64,000 bases of DNA from Bacteroidota bacterium (GTDB lineage Bacteria > Bacteroidota > Bacteroidia > Chitinophagales > Saprospiraceae), in contig JAKOVW010000079.1 of the NCBI GenBank assembly GCA_029781865.1, positions 186,001 to 250,000 on the forward strand, in the 5' to 3' direction. Below, piece after piece: positions 9,315 through 19,032 of this stretch (positions within the stretch are counted from its first letter, which is position 1; each line of letters begins with the position of its first letter). The translations under genes and the position numbers were made by a program. The notes below the pieces were generated by a model. That model was given only the letters and a program-made list of their open reading frames with translations. It searched no databases and was not told the origin of the DNA.

Positions 9315-10005
9315 TGACGAACCTCTTGCTGTTGAAATCCTCGAAACATATGTCAATCAGGTTCCTGGACTTCAGCTTGTAGGCAAATGTTATAATGCCC
9401 TGGAAGCAAATGAATTACTTCAGCACCAGGAAATTGATTTGATACTGGTTGATGTACAAATGCCCCAAATGACGGGCATTGAGCTCATCAAAAGCCTAAG
9501 CAATCCTCCAAAAGTTATTTTTACGACTGCATACCCGGAATTCGCTATTCAGGGATTTGAATTGAATGCTGTGGATTATTTATTAAAACCGATTGCTTTT
9601 AATCGGTTTTTAAAAGCGGTGAACAAGGTCATGAATACGACTCAAACTGCGGAACGCAATAAAGACATCTCCAACCAGGACTTTATTTTTGTAAAAGCGG
9701 ATAAAAAATTAATAAAGTTAAACTACGAGGAAATTTTATTCATCGAAGGGCTGAAAGACTATGTTATCATTTATACAGATCAAACCAGAATCGTGACCTT
9801 ACAAACCATGAAATCTCTGGAAGAAAAACTACCGGATAAAATATTTGTAAGAGTTCATAGATCCTATATCGTAAATATTCATAAAATAAAATCCATACAT
9901 TCTGATGATATAGAAATCATTGTAAAAAATCAAAGTAAAATAATTCCTATAGGCAATAATTATTCTGAAAGTATAAACAAAATAATCAGCGAAAAGAGAA
10001 TTTAA
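9292..10005 (+). CDS. LytTR-family response regulator
   Basis: A 237-residue regulator. The receiver domain (1-120) has D8-D9, phospho-acceptor D54 (ILVDVQMPQMTGIEL), TTAYPEFAIQGF and Lys in YLLKPI. The LytTR DNA-binding domain (about 130-235) shows FVKADKKLIKLNYEEILFIE and FVRVHRSYIVNIHKI. It is the partner of the kinase whose gene it overlaps. LytTR regulators often bind paired direct repeats; none was identified in this window. Confidence 0.94.
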   Translation: MIKTLIIDDEPLAVEILETYVNQVPGLQLVGKCYNALEANELLQHQEIDLILVDVQMPQMTGIELIKSLSNPPKVIFTTAYPEFAIQGFELNAVDYLLKPIAFNRFLKAVNKVMNTTQTAERNKDISNQDFIFVKADKKLIKLNYEEILFIEGLKDYVIIYTDQTRIVTLQTMKSLEEKLPDKIFVRVHRSYIVNIHKIKSIHSDDIEIIVKNQSKIIPIGNNYSESINKIISEKRI

Positions 10006-10028
10006 TTCAGTCAAAACTAAGTACTTAT

Positions 10029-12110
10029 TTATTTATTGATTCTGTGTTGTGAATGTATATATTCAGTTCCTTTTGAATTGTGAAACGATCCTAGTTTTTC
10101 CTGCTTATGGTAAACCTGGAAATTTTCATGACCTTTCCGTACTGCCTTTACCTCCCAATCAAAGGAGAAGTTTCCCTTTCCTTTTTGCAACTCTTTTACT
10201 TTGAAACCATCACTTCGTTTTTCAACTATAGCCAAGCCATATGTATCTTCAGAACCGGGTGTCAATTGTATGGTTACTTTGGAAGTGTTGGCTACTTTCA
10301 TAAAATGATCTGTATATTTGATAAAGGCTTCGCCATTTATTAATTGATTTGTTCCTCTTTCGTAAGCCGCGGCTTCAGGTCCCTCAACACATGCATACCA
10401 TATTTCCTGATTTTTATTAATCGGATCTTTCATTCGAAAACTTTTCACATCGGCAAACACAATTCCATCACCACTTTGATCAACATACATTCCAACGTGC
10501 TCCTGGTTATCCGTACCAATCAACGTCAGATACGCATAATTTGCGCCAAAATTCGAGAAACCGGCATACAGATTCACCTTATCATTGTTTCCATTAATTA
10601 AATAAAATTCACCTGTGTTGTTATATGACGATAACTCAATTACTTCTTTGCTGGTTGAAAATTTCGTTGTAAACATACCAAGAAAAGGCCTGGTTTGATC
10701 CGTAGAACCTGTAGTTAGCGAAATCCGTTCTTTACCATCTTTGTCATGCAAGAATAATTCTCCACCATGTGTAATATCATTCTTTATTGTTACAATATCA
10801 TTATTTGCTTTGTATAAATATAATGCACTATCCACTGCGTATAGCCCAGTAAATTCCATTGGCGAATCTTTGGTTTTCCGGTAAATTTCAAAATCATTCG
10901 CTGTTAAACCTGAAAAGCGATCCGGTGATTTCATGCCAAATAAAATTTGATACGGATTTACATAAAGTGTAGTTGCATTATACGCAGGATCCAAATTCCA
11001 GAACTCCATTTCAGAATACGTAGCATTGGTTCCAAATACATTCAGACCCATTAATAAATCATTATTTCGATTTAGCATTATGCTTTCCGGTTTGGCTAGT
11101 AGAGAAATCTTGTTCGGCCCTGAAAGCTTATTCATTGTTATTCCAACCGGGGATAACATTGTACTATCAGATCCTTTTGTGGCAATCAATTTGTTTTGTG
11201 TTACAATTGAAGCACTTCCGGTTAAGATCTGTTTTACATTAACAGGATCTTGCAGTTGTATGTCATTTCCAATACGCTTCCAATCAGAGTTGGATGGACC
11301 TGAACCAATAGGAGAATGTTTCCATTCACCCTGAGCAAACAATAATACATCTCCGGAGTCTGGAGCCGTTGAATTCAATGGATAACCATTTAACTTAGTT
11401 ACTTTCGGACCCGGGTAAATACCGGATAAGTCACCGGAAGCATTGCTGTTTATGGTGAGGTCATTCGTAGGATCGGTGTCCACCGTTCCCGGCATCCATT
11501 GATTCCCATTCCAAATTAAAGCCTGTTGTAATAATGGATTGATATCCATTACAGGCCTTCCCTGCAGGCCGTTAACTTTAGGTGAAGGCAAGTTGCCGGT
11601 AAGATCTCCGCCGGCAGGTGATCCAGATTTCAGGTCATCAAGTGGATCCGGATCACCTGTATTCGAAATTTTATTACCATCAATTTGTATACCTGCACCA
11701 GCTTCCAGTTTGGTATGTTCCGCATATAAAGCATAAGGAACACTCAAAAATGGTGAAACACTGGAAAGCTCATAATTAATACCTCCATTAGGATCCATTT
11801 CAATTTTAAGAAAGTAATTTCCGCTTGACCAATCAATTTGATCAAAACGACCCTGTAAGGGAAATCCATAACCAATTAAAGCATTGACAAGACCAAACTC
11901 ATTGGTAAGTCCATGATGTTCTTCAGCGTAAACTGTAGTTCCGGAAGCCGAACCTTTTAAAACCGTAAATCGCATCGTTACATTTTTTGTAATCAGCGGC
12001 TTCCCGCTATTGTCGCGAACAATAGCCTGGTAATTTAAACCATTTGGTACTTGTGCAATAAGATTGAATTGAGTGAAAAATAACAGGATAAAAAGGATAA
12101 AGTATTTCAT
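10029..12110 (-). CDS. Large exported protein with tail-fibre-like repeats
   Basis: A 693-residue exported protein with a signal peptide (about 1-19, ending IAQ). The N-terminal domain, VPNGLNYQAIVRDNSGKPL onward, is frequent in Bacteroidota surface proteins. Two copies of a short collar-like repeat follow (GDLTGNLPSPKVNGLQG and GDLSGIYPGPKVTKLNG), resembling phage tail-fibre repeats. The middle is beta-rich and of low complexity. The C-terminal domain (about 570-670, with VEGPEAAAYERG and KGKGNFSFDWEVKAVRKG) recurs in adhesin-like proteins. There is no clear T9SS tail. The start overlaps the stop of the upstream T9SS gene by four bases. Function is probably surface structural, which is inference. 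Confidence 0.8.
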   Translation of the reverse strand: MKYFILFILLFFTQFNLIAQVPNGLNYQAIVRDNSGKPLITKNVTMRFTVLKGSASGTTVYAEEHHGLTNEFGLVNALIGYGFPLQGRFDQIDWSSGNYFLKIEMDPNGGINYELSSVSPFLSVPYALYAEHTKLEAGAGIQIDGNKISNTGDPDPLDDLKSGSPAGGDLTGNLPSPKVNGLQGRPVMDINPLLQQALIWNGNQWMPGTVDTDPTNDLTINSNASGDLSGIYPGPKVTKLNGYPLNSTAPDSGDVLLFAQGEWKHSPIGSGPSNSDWKRIGNDIQLQDPVNVKQILTGSASIVTQNKLIATKGSDSTMLSPVGITMNKLSGPNKISLLAKPESIMLNRNNDLLMGLNVFGTNATYSEMEFWNLDPAYNATTLYVNPYQILFGMKSPDRFSGLTANDFEIYRKTKDSPMEFTGLYAVDSALYLYKANNDIVTIKNDITHGGELFLHDKDGKERISLTTGSTDQTRPFLGMFTTKFSTSKEVIELSSYNNTGEFYLINGNNDKVNLYAGFSNFGANYAYLTLIGTDNQEHVGMYVDQSGDGIVFADVKSFRMKDPINKNQEIWYACVEGPEAAAYERGTNQLINGEAFIKYTDHFMKVANTSKVTIQLTPGSEDTYGLAIVEKRSDGFKVKELQKGKGNFSFDWEVKAVRKGHENFQVYHKQEKLGSFHNSKGTEYIHSQHRINK

Positions 12111-12574
12111 GACCTTACAAATTGATAGATTTTTGAAAATTTGGATTTAACATCGTATAATCTCACGTAATAAAGACCAGAAACAAATTCATGCACATCG
12201 ATTGCACTATTACTTAGTTTACCCGATTGCATAAGGACACCATCATATCGATAAATTGCAAATTCAATTCCCGCGACTATTCCAGGATAAAAACGGATAA
12301 AATTATCTGACGGATTTGGAAAAAGGATTTGAGCATCCAAAGCAACTTCACTTACCTTAATAATTAAAGCAGGATCAGGCTGAATAACTCCGCTTGTTGC
12401 AAAATATTTGTTTCCCGACGATTTTAATGTTAATGTAGAAGTTTCACCAATCGAATAAGAAAAACTATAACCGGGAGATTTTGAATTACCTCCCATAACA
12501 TCTATACTAAATTGGGCATGGGCACTGTGGTAAAATCCAGCCCAAATAACCCACATAAAAAACAGATTTTTCAT
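12107..12574 (-). CDS. Small secreted protein with T9SS type A sorting domain
   Basis: This 155-residue protein has a signal peptide (about 1-20, ending AHA). A short beta domain follows (YSFSYSIGETSTLTL, SGVIQPD), a module frequent in Bacteroidota exported proteins. Residues about 80-155 form a C-terminal sorting domain with LFPNPSDNFIRF, a YRYDGVLMQSG turn and a VSGLYYVRLYD strand. It would cross the outer membrane through the type IX system. It is co-transcribed with the 693-residue protein (ATGA overlap), so the two may act at the surface together. No enzymatic motif was seen. Confidence 0.85.
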   Translation of the reverse strand: MKNLFFMWVIWAGFYHSAHAQFSIDVMGGNSKSPGYSFSYSIGETSTLTLKSSGNKYFATSGVIQPDPALIIKVSEVALDAQILFPNPSDNFIRFYPGIVAGIEFAIYRYDGVLMQSGKLSNSAIDVHEFVSGLYYVRLYDVKSKFSKIYQFVRS

Positions 12575-12905
12575 GCTTACAAGTTATTCGAGCCGGATAT
12601 TCAAAAGCAATGAAATTAATCACATAGTGCCATGATTATGAGCAGGACTATTAAAAGGAAAATATATGAACTTGCCTGCTCGGTTTGATTTTATTAGGGT
12701 CTTAGTATTGTTCTATGCTGAGATAGGATATAAATGGTGTATTGATCTCAATGTTTTATTCTATTAAAGATTAAATCCCAATACCTGAAATTTACTTATC
12801 CAAAATTACTTAAGGCTTACAAATGCCCTAAAATAAACAAGCCCCTTGACGGGGCTTATTTATTCTAACAATTTTAGATTAAAACTGGTTATATAAAAAC
12901 AGGGA
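12575..12905. other. 331-base intergenic region on the minus-strand side
   Basis: No credible ORF. The region separates two minus-strand secreted-protein genes. It holds the terminator of the 827-residue protein gene (12832-12864) and must contain the promoter of the 155-residue protein gene, but no convincing TAnnTTTG box was found on that strand. Confidence 0.6.
12832..12864 (-). terminator. Terminator of the 827-residue protein gene
   Basis: AATAAACAAGCCCC and GGGGCTTATTTATT form a 14-base stem with one mispair around a TTGAC loop, about 40 bases past the minus-strand stop codon. The minus-strand side ends in a T-rich tract. Confidence 0.85.
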
Positions 12906-15389
12906 TTATCTGAATACTTCAATTTTTTTGCTGACTGGACCCAGTGCCGTCTCAGCTCTCAGCAAATATAAGCCATTTGTTAAATTATGTACATCCAAAA
13001 GCTGATGTTTTTTATCAGAATTTTTTATTTCTTTTACTAATGACCCATCAACATTATACAAGCTCATAGATAACAATTGATTCTTACCATTGAGATGTAC
13101 ATTTAAGATATCATCGCTTGGATTTGGATATACGAGTAAGGCATTTGGGTCCAAATCGTTCTTACTATCTGTTTTTCCACCCAGAGTAATATACGCTACC
13201 TGGTCTGGCAATTGTACATATCTGCCATCGTCACCCATTACCACGATATTCTGGAAGTAAAATGGGATTTTTAATAATTTTTCACCTTTTCTGAATCCTC
13301 CAAGATCGTCTTCTACGATAAAATTTAAAACTTCAACCCCACCTTTCCCGCTTACACAATTACCATTAGACCGCACGAAGCCACTTTCGAGCCTGCCATC
13401 CCAGGGCTTTTGATACATATGCATCAAAGCGCTGTTTAATGTAGCCCATCCATTTTTATAAAAAGTTACTCCAAGGCTCGGTTCATATACAACATCAGTA
13501 TTGTAATCCAACTCATAAGCGAAACCTCCGAGATTGACTACAGGATTTGAACCATCCCCAAGCTGCACTTCGATTTGAGCAACATCACCGGAATCCACAT
13601 TGGGAGTAAGCACATTTAATATGAACGGGAAATCTCCTCGGTCATAAACCTGCTTAGGAACCAGGGAATGTTGTTTTCGGTAAAAGTTGGAAATGTACAT
13701 TGTATCAGCACAGTCCACTTTGCCATTTCCATCTGCATCCGCATGCTTGAGATTTGCCATGCTGTTTCCTATAAATCCATCCCAGTCATTGGCTTTTAAA
13801 GCTCTGAATACATTAGTAGTTTGGTACATACGGCTATCTCCGGTACGTCCGAGGTTATAACCGATTTGTAAAAAATCCTGCATCGTAACTTCACCGTCCA
13901 TATCGACATCACCCGGCCACACGCAATCGCCAACACATTGTTTGTTACAATTTTTACTTTCATCATAGATGGTCATTTCACATACAGCATCGACACATTC
14001 ACCAGTAGAGGGAATGCAATAAGTTACCGTAAATGTTTTGAAGCCAATAAAATCTTTTGGTGGGCAATACACAAGCGTATTGTATCCTATTACCGTTGAA
14101 GGACATTTTCTGGAGTCAGAAATTTCAATCGTATCAAATCCGGGATAAAATTTTACGCTATCCTCAGGTGAGCTAAAATTATAAGCATCTATTGGTATAT
14201 GATAGCTGAATACAATCGGTACGTTTTTAGGTGTAGAGAACTTATAATGGTCCCTGGTATCCGGTTGGTAATTACCGATAAAAATCCTGACTTCCCCATA
14301 TTCACATTGACCCAACGGACATACCTTATAGGTAAATGTTTGAATCCCCTCATAACCAGCTTCAGGTTCGTATTTAAAATTCCCCAGATTGTCAATTTTC
14401 GTCAATGTGCCCTTATCCGGTCCCTGATCGAGGAGAAATGGATATTTTTTTGTGATATCATTGTTGGCAACATTAAAAAGAACTGTTGAATCTTTTGGAG
14501 TGAAAACCGCATCGTCCACAGTGATCTTACTAGGATCTTTTACATAATAAATCTCAACAAATACATAACGGTAAATATTGTTTTTAACAACCGCAAACGT
14601 ATCCAGACCGGTGAGACCGGATTGTGGTTTATAAATGACTGAATAATCAGAATCGTATTCGAGATATCCCTTTTTAGGATAGATGTAAGTTGAATAATTG
14701 ACTTGAGGAAGAGGGATGGTTACGCGGGTGTTTTTAGGCGTCCCAACATACATACTGTCACTTTTCAGATTGGCTTGATCAACCACATTAATGACAATAT
14801 TACCATCCTGACAGGTATTGAAAGTGTCACATACGGTATACGAAATATAAGCCAGTCCTGTGAATTCAGATTCAGGCCTGAAGCGAATGGTCGTATCATT
14901 TGGCTTGGATACGATAAGTTGATTGGCTGCTGTTATCCCTTTAATTTTCAGAAATTGATAAGATCCAATAGAACAACTATCGTTAGTTAATGGATTTACA
15001 TCCAAATCAGCCGCATTCTTATCAACCAGATATACATCCGGGTTTAACTCAATATGCGAGTTAACTACTACAAATACAAAACTCCAGTATTTTACCTTGT
15101 TGGTATAATAATCCTTATATTCATATATGGCAGTATCCCTACCTAGGAAATTTTGCTCAGGGGTATATTCAATTGTCGGTTGACACTTGGAACCACTTAG
15201 TATAAAACTGCCATGAGCTGTAGAATCCTGAATTACCTTGTTTTTTTGGCAGATTCCATCGTAACTTTTGGAGAGACTGGTATTTTTAAGAAGATAATAG
15301 ACAAAATAAGGACCCTGTACTTCCTGGGCTCTTAAAGCCAGGGCAAAAAGAAATAACAGTAAAACCGTGTAAGTCCTGTTTTTAACCAT
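12906..15389 (-). CDS. Multidomain T9SS-secreted protein with Ig-like, dockerin-like and cohesin-like segments
   Basis: An 827-residue exported protein. After a signal peptide (about 1-21) come four or five Ig/cadherin-like beta modules marked by YEPEAGYEGIQTFTYKVC-type strands (about 40-470). Residues about 485-575 contain two EF-hand-like calcium loops, DVDMDGEVTMQDF and DADGNGKVDCADT, spaced as in dockerins. Residues about 592-745 look like a cohesin-type beta sandwich (GDVAQIEVQLGDG, GGFAYELDYN). The last 80 residues form a T9SS type A tail (LLVYPNPSDDILNVHL, LTNGLYLLRAE). It is monocistronic with its own terminator. A structural or adhesive surface role is likely but inferred. Confidence 0.85.
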   Translation of the reverse strand: MVKNRTYTVLLLFLFALALRAQEVQGPYFVYYLLKNTSLSKSYDGICQKNKVIQDSTAHGSFILSGSKCQPTIEYTPEQNFLGRDTAIYEYKDYYTNKVKYWSFVFVVVNSHIELNPDVYLVDKNAADLDVNPLTNDSCSIGSYQFLKIKGITAANQLIVSKPNDTTIRFRPESEFTGLAYISYTVCDTFNTCQDGNIVINVVDQANLKSDSMYVGTPKNTRVTIPLPQVNYSTYIYPKKGYLEYDSDYSVIYKPQSGLTGLDTFAVVKNNIYRYVFVEIYYVKDPSKITVDDAVFTPKDSTVLFNVANNDITKKYPFLLDQGPDKGTLTKIDNLGNFKYEPEAGYEGIQTFTYKVCPLGQCEYGEVRIFIGNYQPDTRDHYKFSTPKNVPIVFSYHIPIDAYNFSSPEDSVKFYPGFDTIEISDSRKCPSTVIGYNTLVYCPPKDFIGFKTFTVTYCIPSTGECVDAVCEMTIYDESKNCNKQCVGDCVWPGDVDMDGEVTMQDFLQIGYNLGRTGDSRMYQTTNVFRALKANDWDGFIGNSMANLKHADADGNGKVDCADTMYISNFYRKQHSLVPKQVYDRGDFPFILNVLTPNVDSGDVAQIEVQLGDGSNPVVNLGGFAYELDYNTDVVYEPSLGVTFYKNGWATLNSALMHMYQKPWDGRLESGFVRSNGNCVSGKGGVEVLNFIVEDDLGGFRKGEKLLKIPFYFQNIVVMGDDGRYVQLPDQVAYITLGGKTDSKNDLDPNALLVYPNPSDDILNVHLNGKNQLLSMSLYNVDGSLVKEIKNSDKKHQLLDVHNLTNGLYLLRAETALGPVSKKIEVFR

Positions 15390-16170
15390 GATAAATACCA
15401 GCTGTGCAAATGTAACTATTTCACCCGTATTTCAAAGCATTATATACATGATTTTTTAATTTATATTATAAATAATAGTAATATGATATATATTTATCTA
15501 TAACATAGATAATTAAATATAATATTTATATTTAATATGTATATCCGATTTTGCATTTTTTTGGGTATTTTCATAAACCAGAAGTTGATTTTTGGCCAGA
15601 ATGGAATTTGCCTCAATTTTAGTCTGTTGGAATTTGACCGGTTACCTTCATGGTTGTTTATATCCAGAACAGTTATAAGTCGCATTTTAGACGATTTTAT
15701 GCTTCCCATCCAATAGAATCAATGCTTTTAATTTAGGGAAATTATAAATAATCCCAAAATAAAACCCAGGAACCAAAGTACACCATTGATACACCATTTT
15801 AGAATGGCCTGAGATATCATTTCGCATTCTTGGCATCAGCAGAAAGCCCTACTGATTTGCTAACAAACAATGTTAATTGGAATCTGGGATCTTTGTAAAT
15901 TCAGTATAGCGTTTTGCTGAACTTGCAATTGATTCTATCAGAAACTCTTTATAAACACTGAATGTGAATTTGCGTGATATCGATTTAAACTTTTAATCTG
16001 AATTGTCATCTGAAACATGCTAATCAATTACTAAATTTAATTAGTATCAATTTCATTCTGCACTTATCACCAATATTGAAATAGGCCAAAGAATTCGTTT
16101 AATAATTGATATAGAAGATTAACTCAGACTTCGCCATAAAATTTGGATTTTTTCTTAATTTTATCCCGCT
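15390..16170. other. 781-base AT-rich intergenic region
   Basis: The largest gap in the window, between divergent genes. It is very AT-rich around 15440-15540 and includes a perfect 11-base palindrome arm pair (ATTAAATATAA at 15512-15522, TTATATTTAAT at 15526-15536). A 71-codon frame at 15494-15709 on the minus strand has no recognisable motif or start context and was not accepted. The promoters of both flanking genes must lie here. No tRNA or other recognisable RNA was found. Confidence 0.6.
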
Positions 16171-17601
16171 ATGACCGAATCCAGATTTTATCGTTTTTTA
16201 CAGGCCCTAAATCCAAAAGAACTCAAACGGTTTCGCAAATACATGGAGTCCCCATTCTTTGTTACCCATGAGAAGCTATTCATGCTATTTGAAATTTTTG
16301 AAAGGCACCTGATCAGCAATAGCAAAGATCCGATTGAAAAAGAAAACGCGTGGAAAGAGTTATATCCGGATAGACCTTTTGATTATGATTTCCTGCGAAA
16401 ACTCCAGCACCTTCTTGTTGACTTAGGTTACGATTTCCTCGCCCAGCTGGCATTTGATGAAAATTTGCCTCAAAAATCCCACTCCGCTTTGCAAATGCTG
16501 AGTCGCAAACAAATGACTGACTTTTTTGAACCCGCCATCAGGGCCGGCATGAACCATCTTAAAAAAGAACCGAATCGCCCGGGCACCTACTACTATGACT
16601 TGTATTCTATAGAAAAATATCATTATGTACTGGAGAATTTAGAATCCGCCAGAGTACAAAAGGTAAATATTCAAAAGCTCAATCTTTATGATATAGATGG
16701 TCATATCAACACCTTTTATTTCGCAGAAAAGCTAAAGTATTATTGCCTATTGCTTAGCTGGAGCAAAATGACTAATGTGAACCTGGACGTGCCATTTATA
16801 GAAGAAGTAGTAAAAGCCATTCATACCCGAAACTATCTTGAAATACCGGCAATAGCTATATACTATCAAATTTATCTCACTTTCATAGAGCCGGAAGACG
16901 AAAGTCATTTTGAAAAATTAAAAATGCTCATCAAAAAACATATTCATTTATTTCCGGAAGGAGATGCAAGAGATATAATGAATTCTGCTATTAATTACAC
17001 TATACAAAAACAAAATCAGGGACAATTAAGATATAGTAAGGACAATTTTGAACTTTGGAACCAAGCATTAGATAATGAAATTGTCTTCACAAATGGTGAA
17101 TTATCCCCATGGGCATTTAAGAATATTGTCACATTAGGTCTGCGTTTAAATGAATATGATTGGGTTGAAGAATTTATTGAGCGATATGGACAAAAAATCA
17201 ATAAAGAGTATCAGGACAACGCGATAACCTATAACAAAGCATCTCTTTATTTTTATAGAAAGGAATACGATAAAGCAATTCCTTTGCTCCAACGCGTGCA
17301 ATTTGATGAAGTAAATTATGGACTTGGCGCTAAATCATTGCTATTAGCAACATTTTATGAGTTGAATGAATTTGACGCATTAAATTCATTTTATGACAGT
17401 TTTAAAATATTCATACAACGCAACAAAAGCATCACTGAAGAAAGAAAAAAAAGCTATCTGCAACTAATAAGATTAACCCGAAAACTTACTGAGTTGCAAA
17501 ATGACGATAATAAACTTTCCAAATTAAAAACGGAAATTCAGATGTCTCAGGCGATGAGCAAAAAATGGCTGCTCGAAAAAGTCGATGAACTACTTCAATA
17601 A
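16171..17601 (+). CDS. Conserved-looking protein of unknown function, helical repeats
   Basis: A 476-residue protein with no signal peptide or transmembrane segment, so probably cytoplasmic. It is rich in charged and aromatic residues and predicted to be mostly helical. The N-terminal 115 residues (FYRFLQALNPKELKRFRKYM) are distinctive. The C-terminal half has TPR-like pairs of helices, such as YNKASLYFYRKEYDKAIPLL and LLLATFYELNEFDALNSFY. I do not recognise a named family. It converges with the photolyase gene, with 4 bases between their stop codons. A scaffold role is only a guess. Confidence 0.8.
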   Translation: MTESRFYRFLQALNPKELKRFRKYMESPFFVTHEKLFMLFEIFERHLISNSKDPIEKENAWKELYPDRPFDYDFLRKLQHLLVDLGYDFLAQLAFDENLPQKSHSALQMLSRKQMTDFFEPAIRAGMNHLKKEPNRPGTYYYDLYSIEKYHYVLENLESARVQKVNIQKLNLYDIDGHINTFYFAEKLKYYCLLLSWSKMTNVNLDVPFIEEVVKAIHTRNYLEIPAIAIYYQIYLTFIEPEDESHFEKLKMLIKKHIHLFPEGDARDIMNSAINYTIQKQNQGQLRYSKDNFELWNQALDNEIVFTNGELSPWAFKNIVTLGLRLNEYDWVEEFIERYGQKINKEYQDNAITYNKASLYFYRKEYDKAIPLLQRVQFDEVNYGLGAKSLLLATFYELNEFDALNSFYDSFKIFIQRNKSITEERKKSYLQLIRLTRKLTELQNDDNKLSKLKTEIQMSQAMSKKWLLEKVDELLQ

Positions 17602-17605
17602 TAGC

Positions 17606-18925
17606 TTATTTTTCAGATAATGCATTTTTAAAAACACGCAAACAGCGCTCTCTTGCAAATGCATGATCCACTATTGGCTTTGGATACGATTTGGAAAGGT
17701 ATTCCGGAACCCATTTTTGAATATATTCGAAATCAGGATCAAATCGCTGCTGCTGAGATTGTGGATTAAAAATTCTGAAATAAGGTGCCGCATCTGTTCC
17801 ACAACCTGCTGCCCATTGCCATCCCCCATTATTGCTGGCAAGTTCAAAATCCAGCAACTTTTCTGCAAAATAGGCTTCTCCCCACCTCCAATCGATGAGC
17901 AGATGTTTGACTAAAAAACTGGCTGTAATCATCCTTAAACGATTATGCATAAATCCAGTTGCATTTAGCTCGCGTATACCTGCATCTACCATGGGATATC
18001 CTGTCTGACCATCGCACCATGCCTTAAATTCATTTTCCTTATTTTCCCAAATAATTTTATCGTAAGCGTGCTTGAATGAAGAAAATTCAACATGCGGGAA
18101 AGATTGCAAAATCATAGAGTAGAAATCCCGCCAGATTAATTCAGAAGTATATACAGCGTTGATTTGCGCAGCTAATCTGAAAAGTTTCCTGATACTTATT
18201 GTTCCAAAACGAAGATGAATTCCTAATTTGGAAGTACCAGATCTGGCCGGAAAATCTCTATTAATATCATAAGTCTTTATAATCCATTCATCAATGGCCA
18301 TTGGAGGCAGATTTAAATCTGTCGATTGAAATCCCATTCCGGCTAAAGAAGGAATTGCTGATGATTTTAGTTTTGCATAGTTATTAATGCTGCAATTGTG
18401 TTCATTTAGATAGGCAGAATTAAATAGTTGATTACCGCCTTCACTTAATTTAGATAGAAATCGATTTTTGTAAGCAGTAAAAACGACATAAGGCGTCCCA
18501 TCATCTTTACAAACTTCATCCTTTTCAAAAATGATTTGATCTTTATAAGTCCGGAATTCAATATTCATGGCATTAGCAAGTTGTTTCATTTTCTTATCCC
18601 TTTTAATGGCATACGACTCATAATCGCGATTTGTATATACAGTTTCAATCGGATATTCTTTGAATATTTGCTTCCAGCATTCTTCAACGTTGCCGTACCT
18701 TACGATCAGATCTGAACCTTTCTCCTTCAATTCCCTTTTCAACCGTATAATTTGCCGATAAATAAAATCAACCCGGGCATCATACGGATTGTGGATTTTA
18801 TCCAATATAGCCTGATCAAAAATAAAAACGCTTAATACAGGTAAACCCTTACTTAATGCCTGAGACAAGCCGGCATTATCTTCCAATCTAAGATCCCTCC
18901 GGAACCAAAAGGCTGAAAATGACAT
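17606..18925 (-). CDS. phr: Deoxyribodipyrimidine photolyase (cryptochrome/photolyase family)
   Basis: A 439-residue flavoprotein that uses blue light to split cyclobutane pyrimidine dimers. The N-terminal antenna domain begins FWFRRDLRLEDNAGL. The C-terminal FAD-binding domain has LIWRDFYSMIL, the GQTGYPMVDAGIRELNATG block, MHNRLRMITASFLVKHLLIDW and GGWQWAAGCGTDAAPYFRIF. These are the hallmarks of class I CPD photolyases; family members can be cryptochromes, and residues alone do not fully exclude that. Length is slightly short but normal for bacteria. Its start is 107 bases from the divergent lipoprotein gene. Confidence 0.94.
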   Translation of the reverse strand: MSFSAFWFRRDLRLEDNAGLSQALSKGLPVLSVFIFDQAILDKIHNPYDARVDFIYRQIIRLKRELKEKGSDLIVRYGNVEECWKQIFKEYPIETVYTNRDYESYAIKRDKKMKQLANAMNIEFRTYKDQIIFEKDEVCKDDGTPYVVFTAYKNRFLSKLSEGGNQLFNSAYLNEHNCSINNYAKLKSSAIPSLAGMGFQSTDLNLPPMAIDEWIIKTYDINRDFPARSGTSKLGIHLRFGTISIRKLFRLAAQINAVYTSELIWRDFYSMILQSFPHVEFSSFKHAYDKIIWENKENEFKAWCDGQTGYPMVDAGIRELNATGFMHNRLRMITASFLVKHLLIDWRWGEAYFAEKLLDFELASNNGGWQWAAGCGTDAAPYFRIFNPQSQQQRFDPDFEYIQKWVPEYLSKSYPKPIVDHAFARERCLRVFKNALSEK

Positions 18926-18995
18926 TCCGCACTAACAAACTCAGGGTCTTTTCGTTCAAAAAATATGTTAATCAAGCTAAAGGCATATAGAATGC

Positions 18996-19003
18996 TAACT
19001 TTG
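18996..19003 (+). promoter_or_regulatory. Putative -7 promoter box for the TPR lipoprotein gene
   Basis: TAACTTTG matches TAnnTTTG and lies 29 bases before the ATG at 19033, in the divergent gap with the photolyase gene. The -33 TTG is not evident. Confidence 0.45.
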
Positions 19004-19032
19004 CGTTCTTACATTTGTCTAAAATCTACTTA

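Noticed and set aside
11026-11334. 102-codon plus-strand frame
   Set aside because: It lies fully opposite the 693-residue protein gene and is a shadow of its coding sequence.
12839-12857. GC-rich hairpin AAGCCCC/GGGGCTT as a riboswitch
   Set aside because: Simple hairpin with T-rich flank after a stop codon; it fits a terminator better.
15494-15709. 71-codon minus-strand frame in the AT-rich gap
   Set aside because: No recognised motif, poor coding composition, no start context, and a neighbouring AT-rich tract. Chance is more likely.
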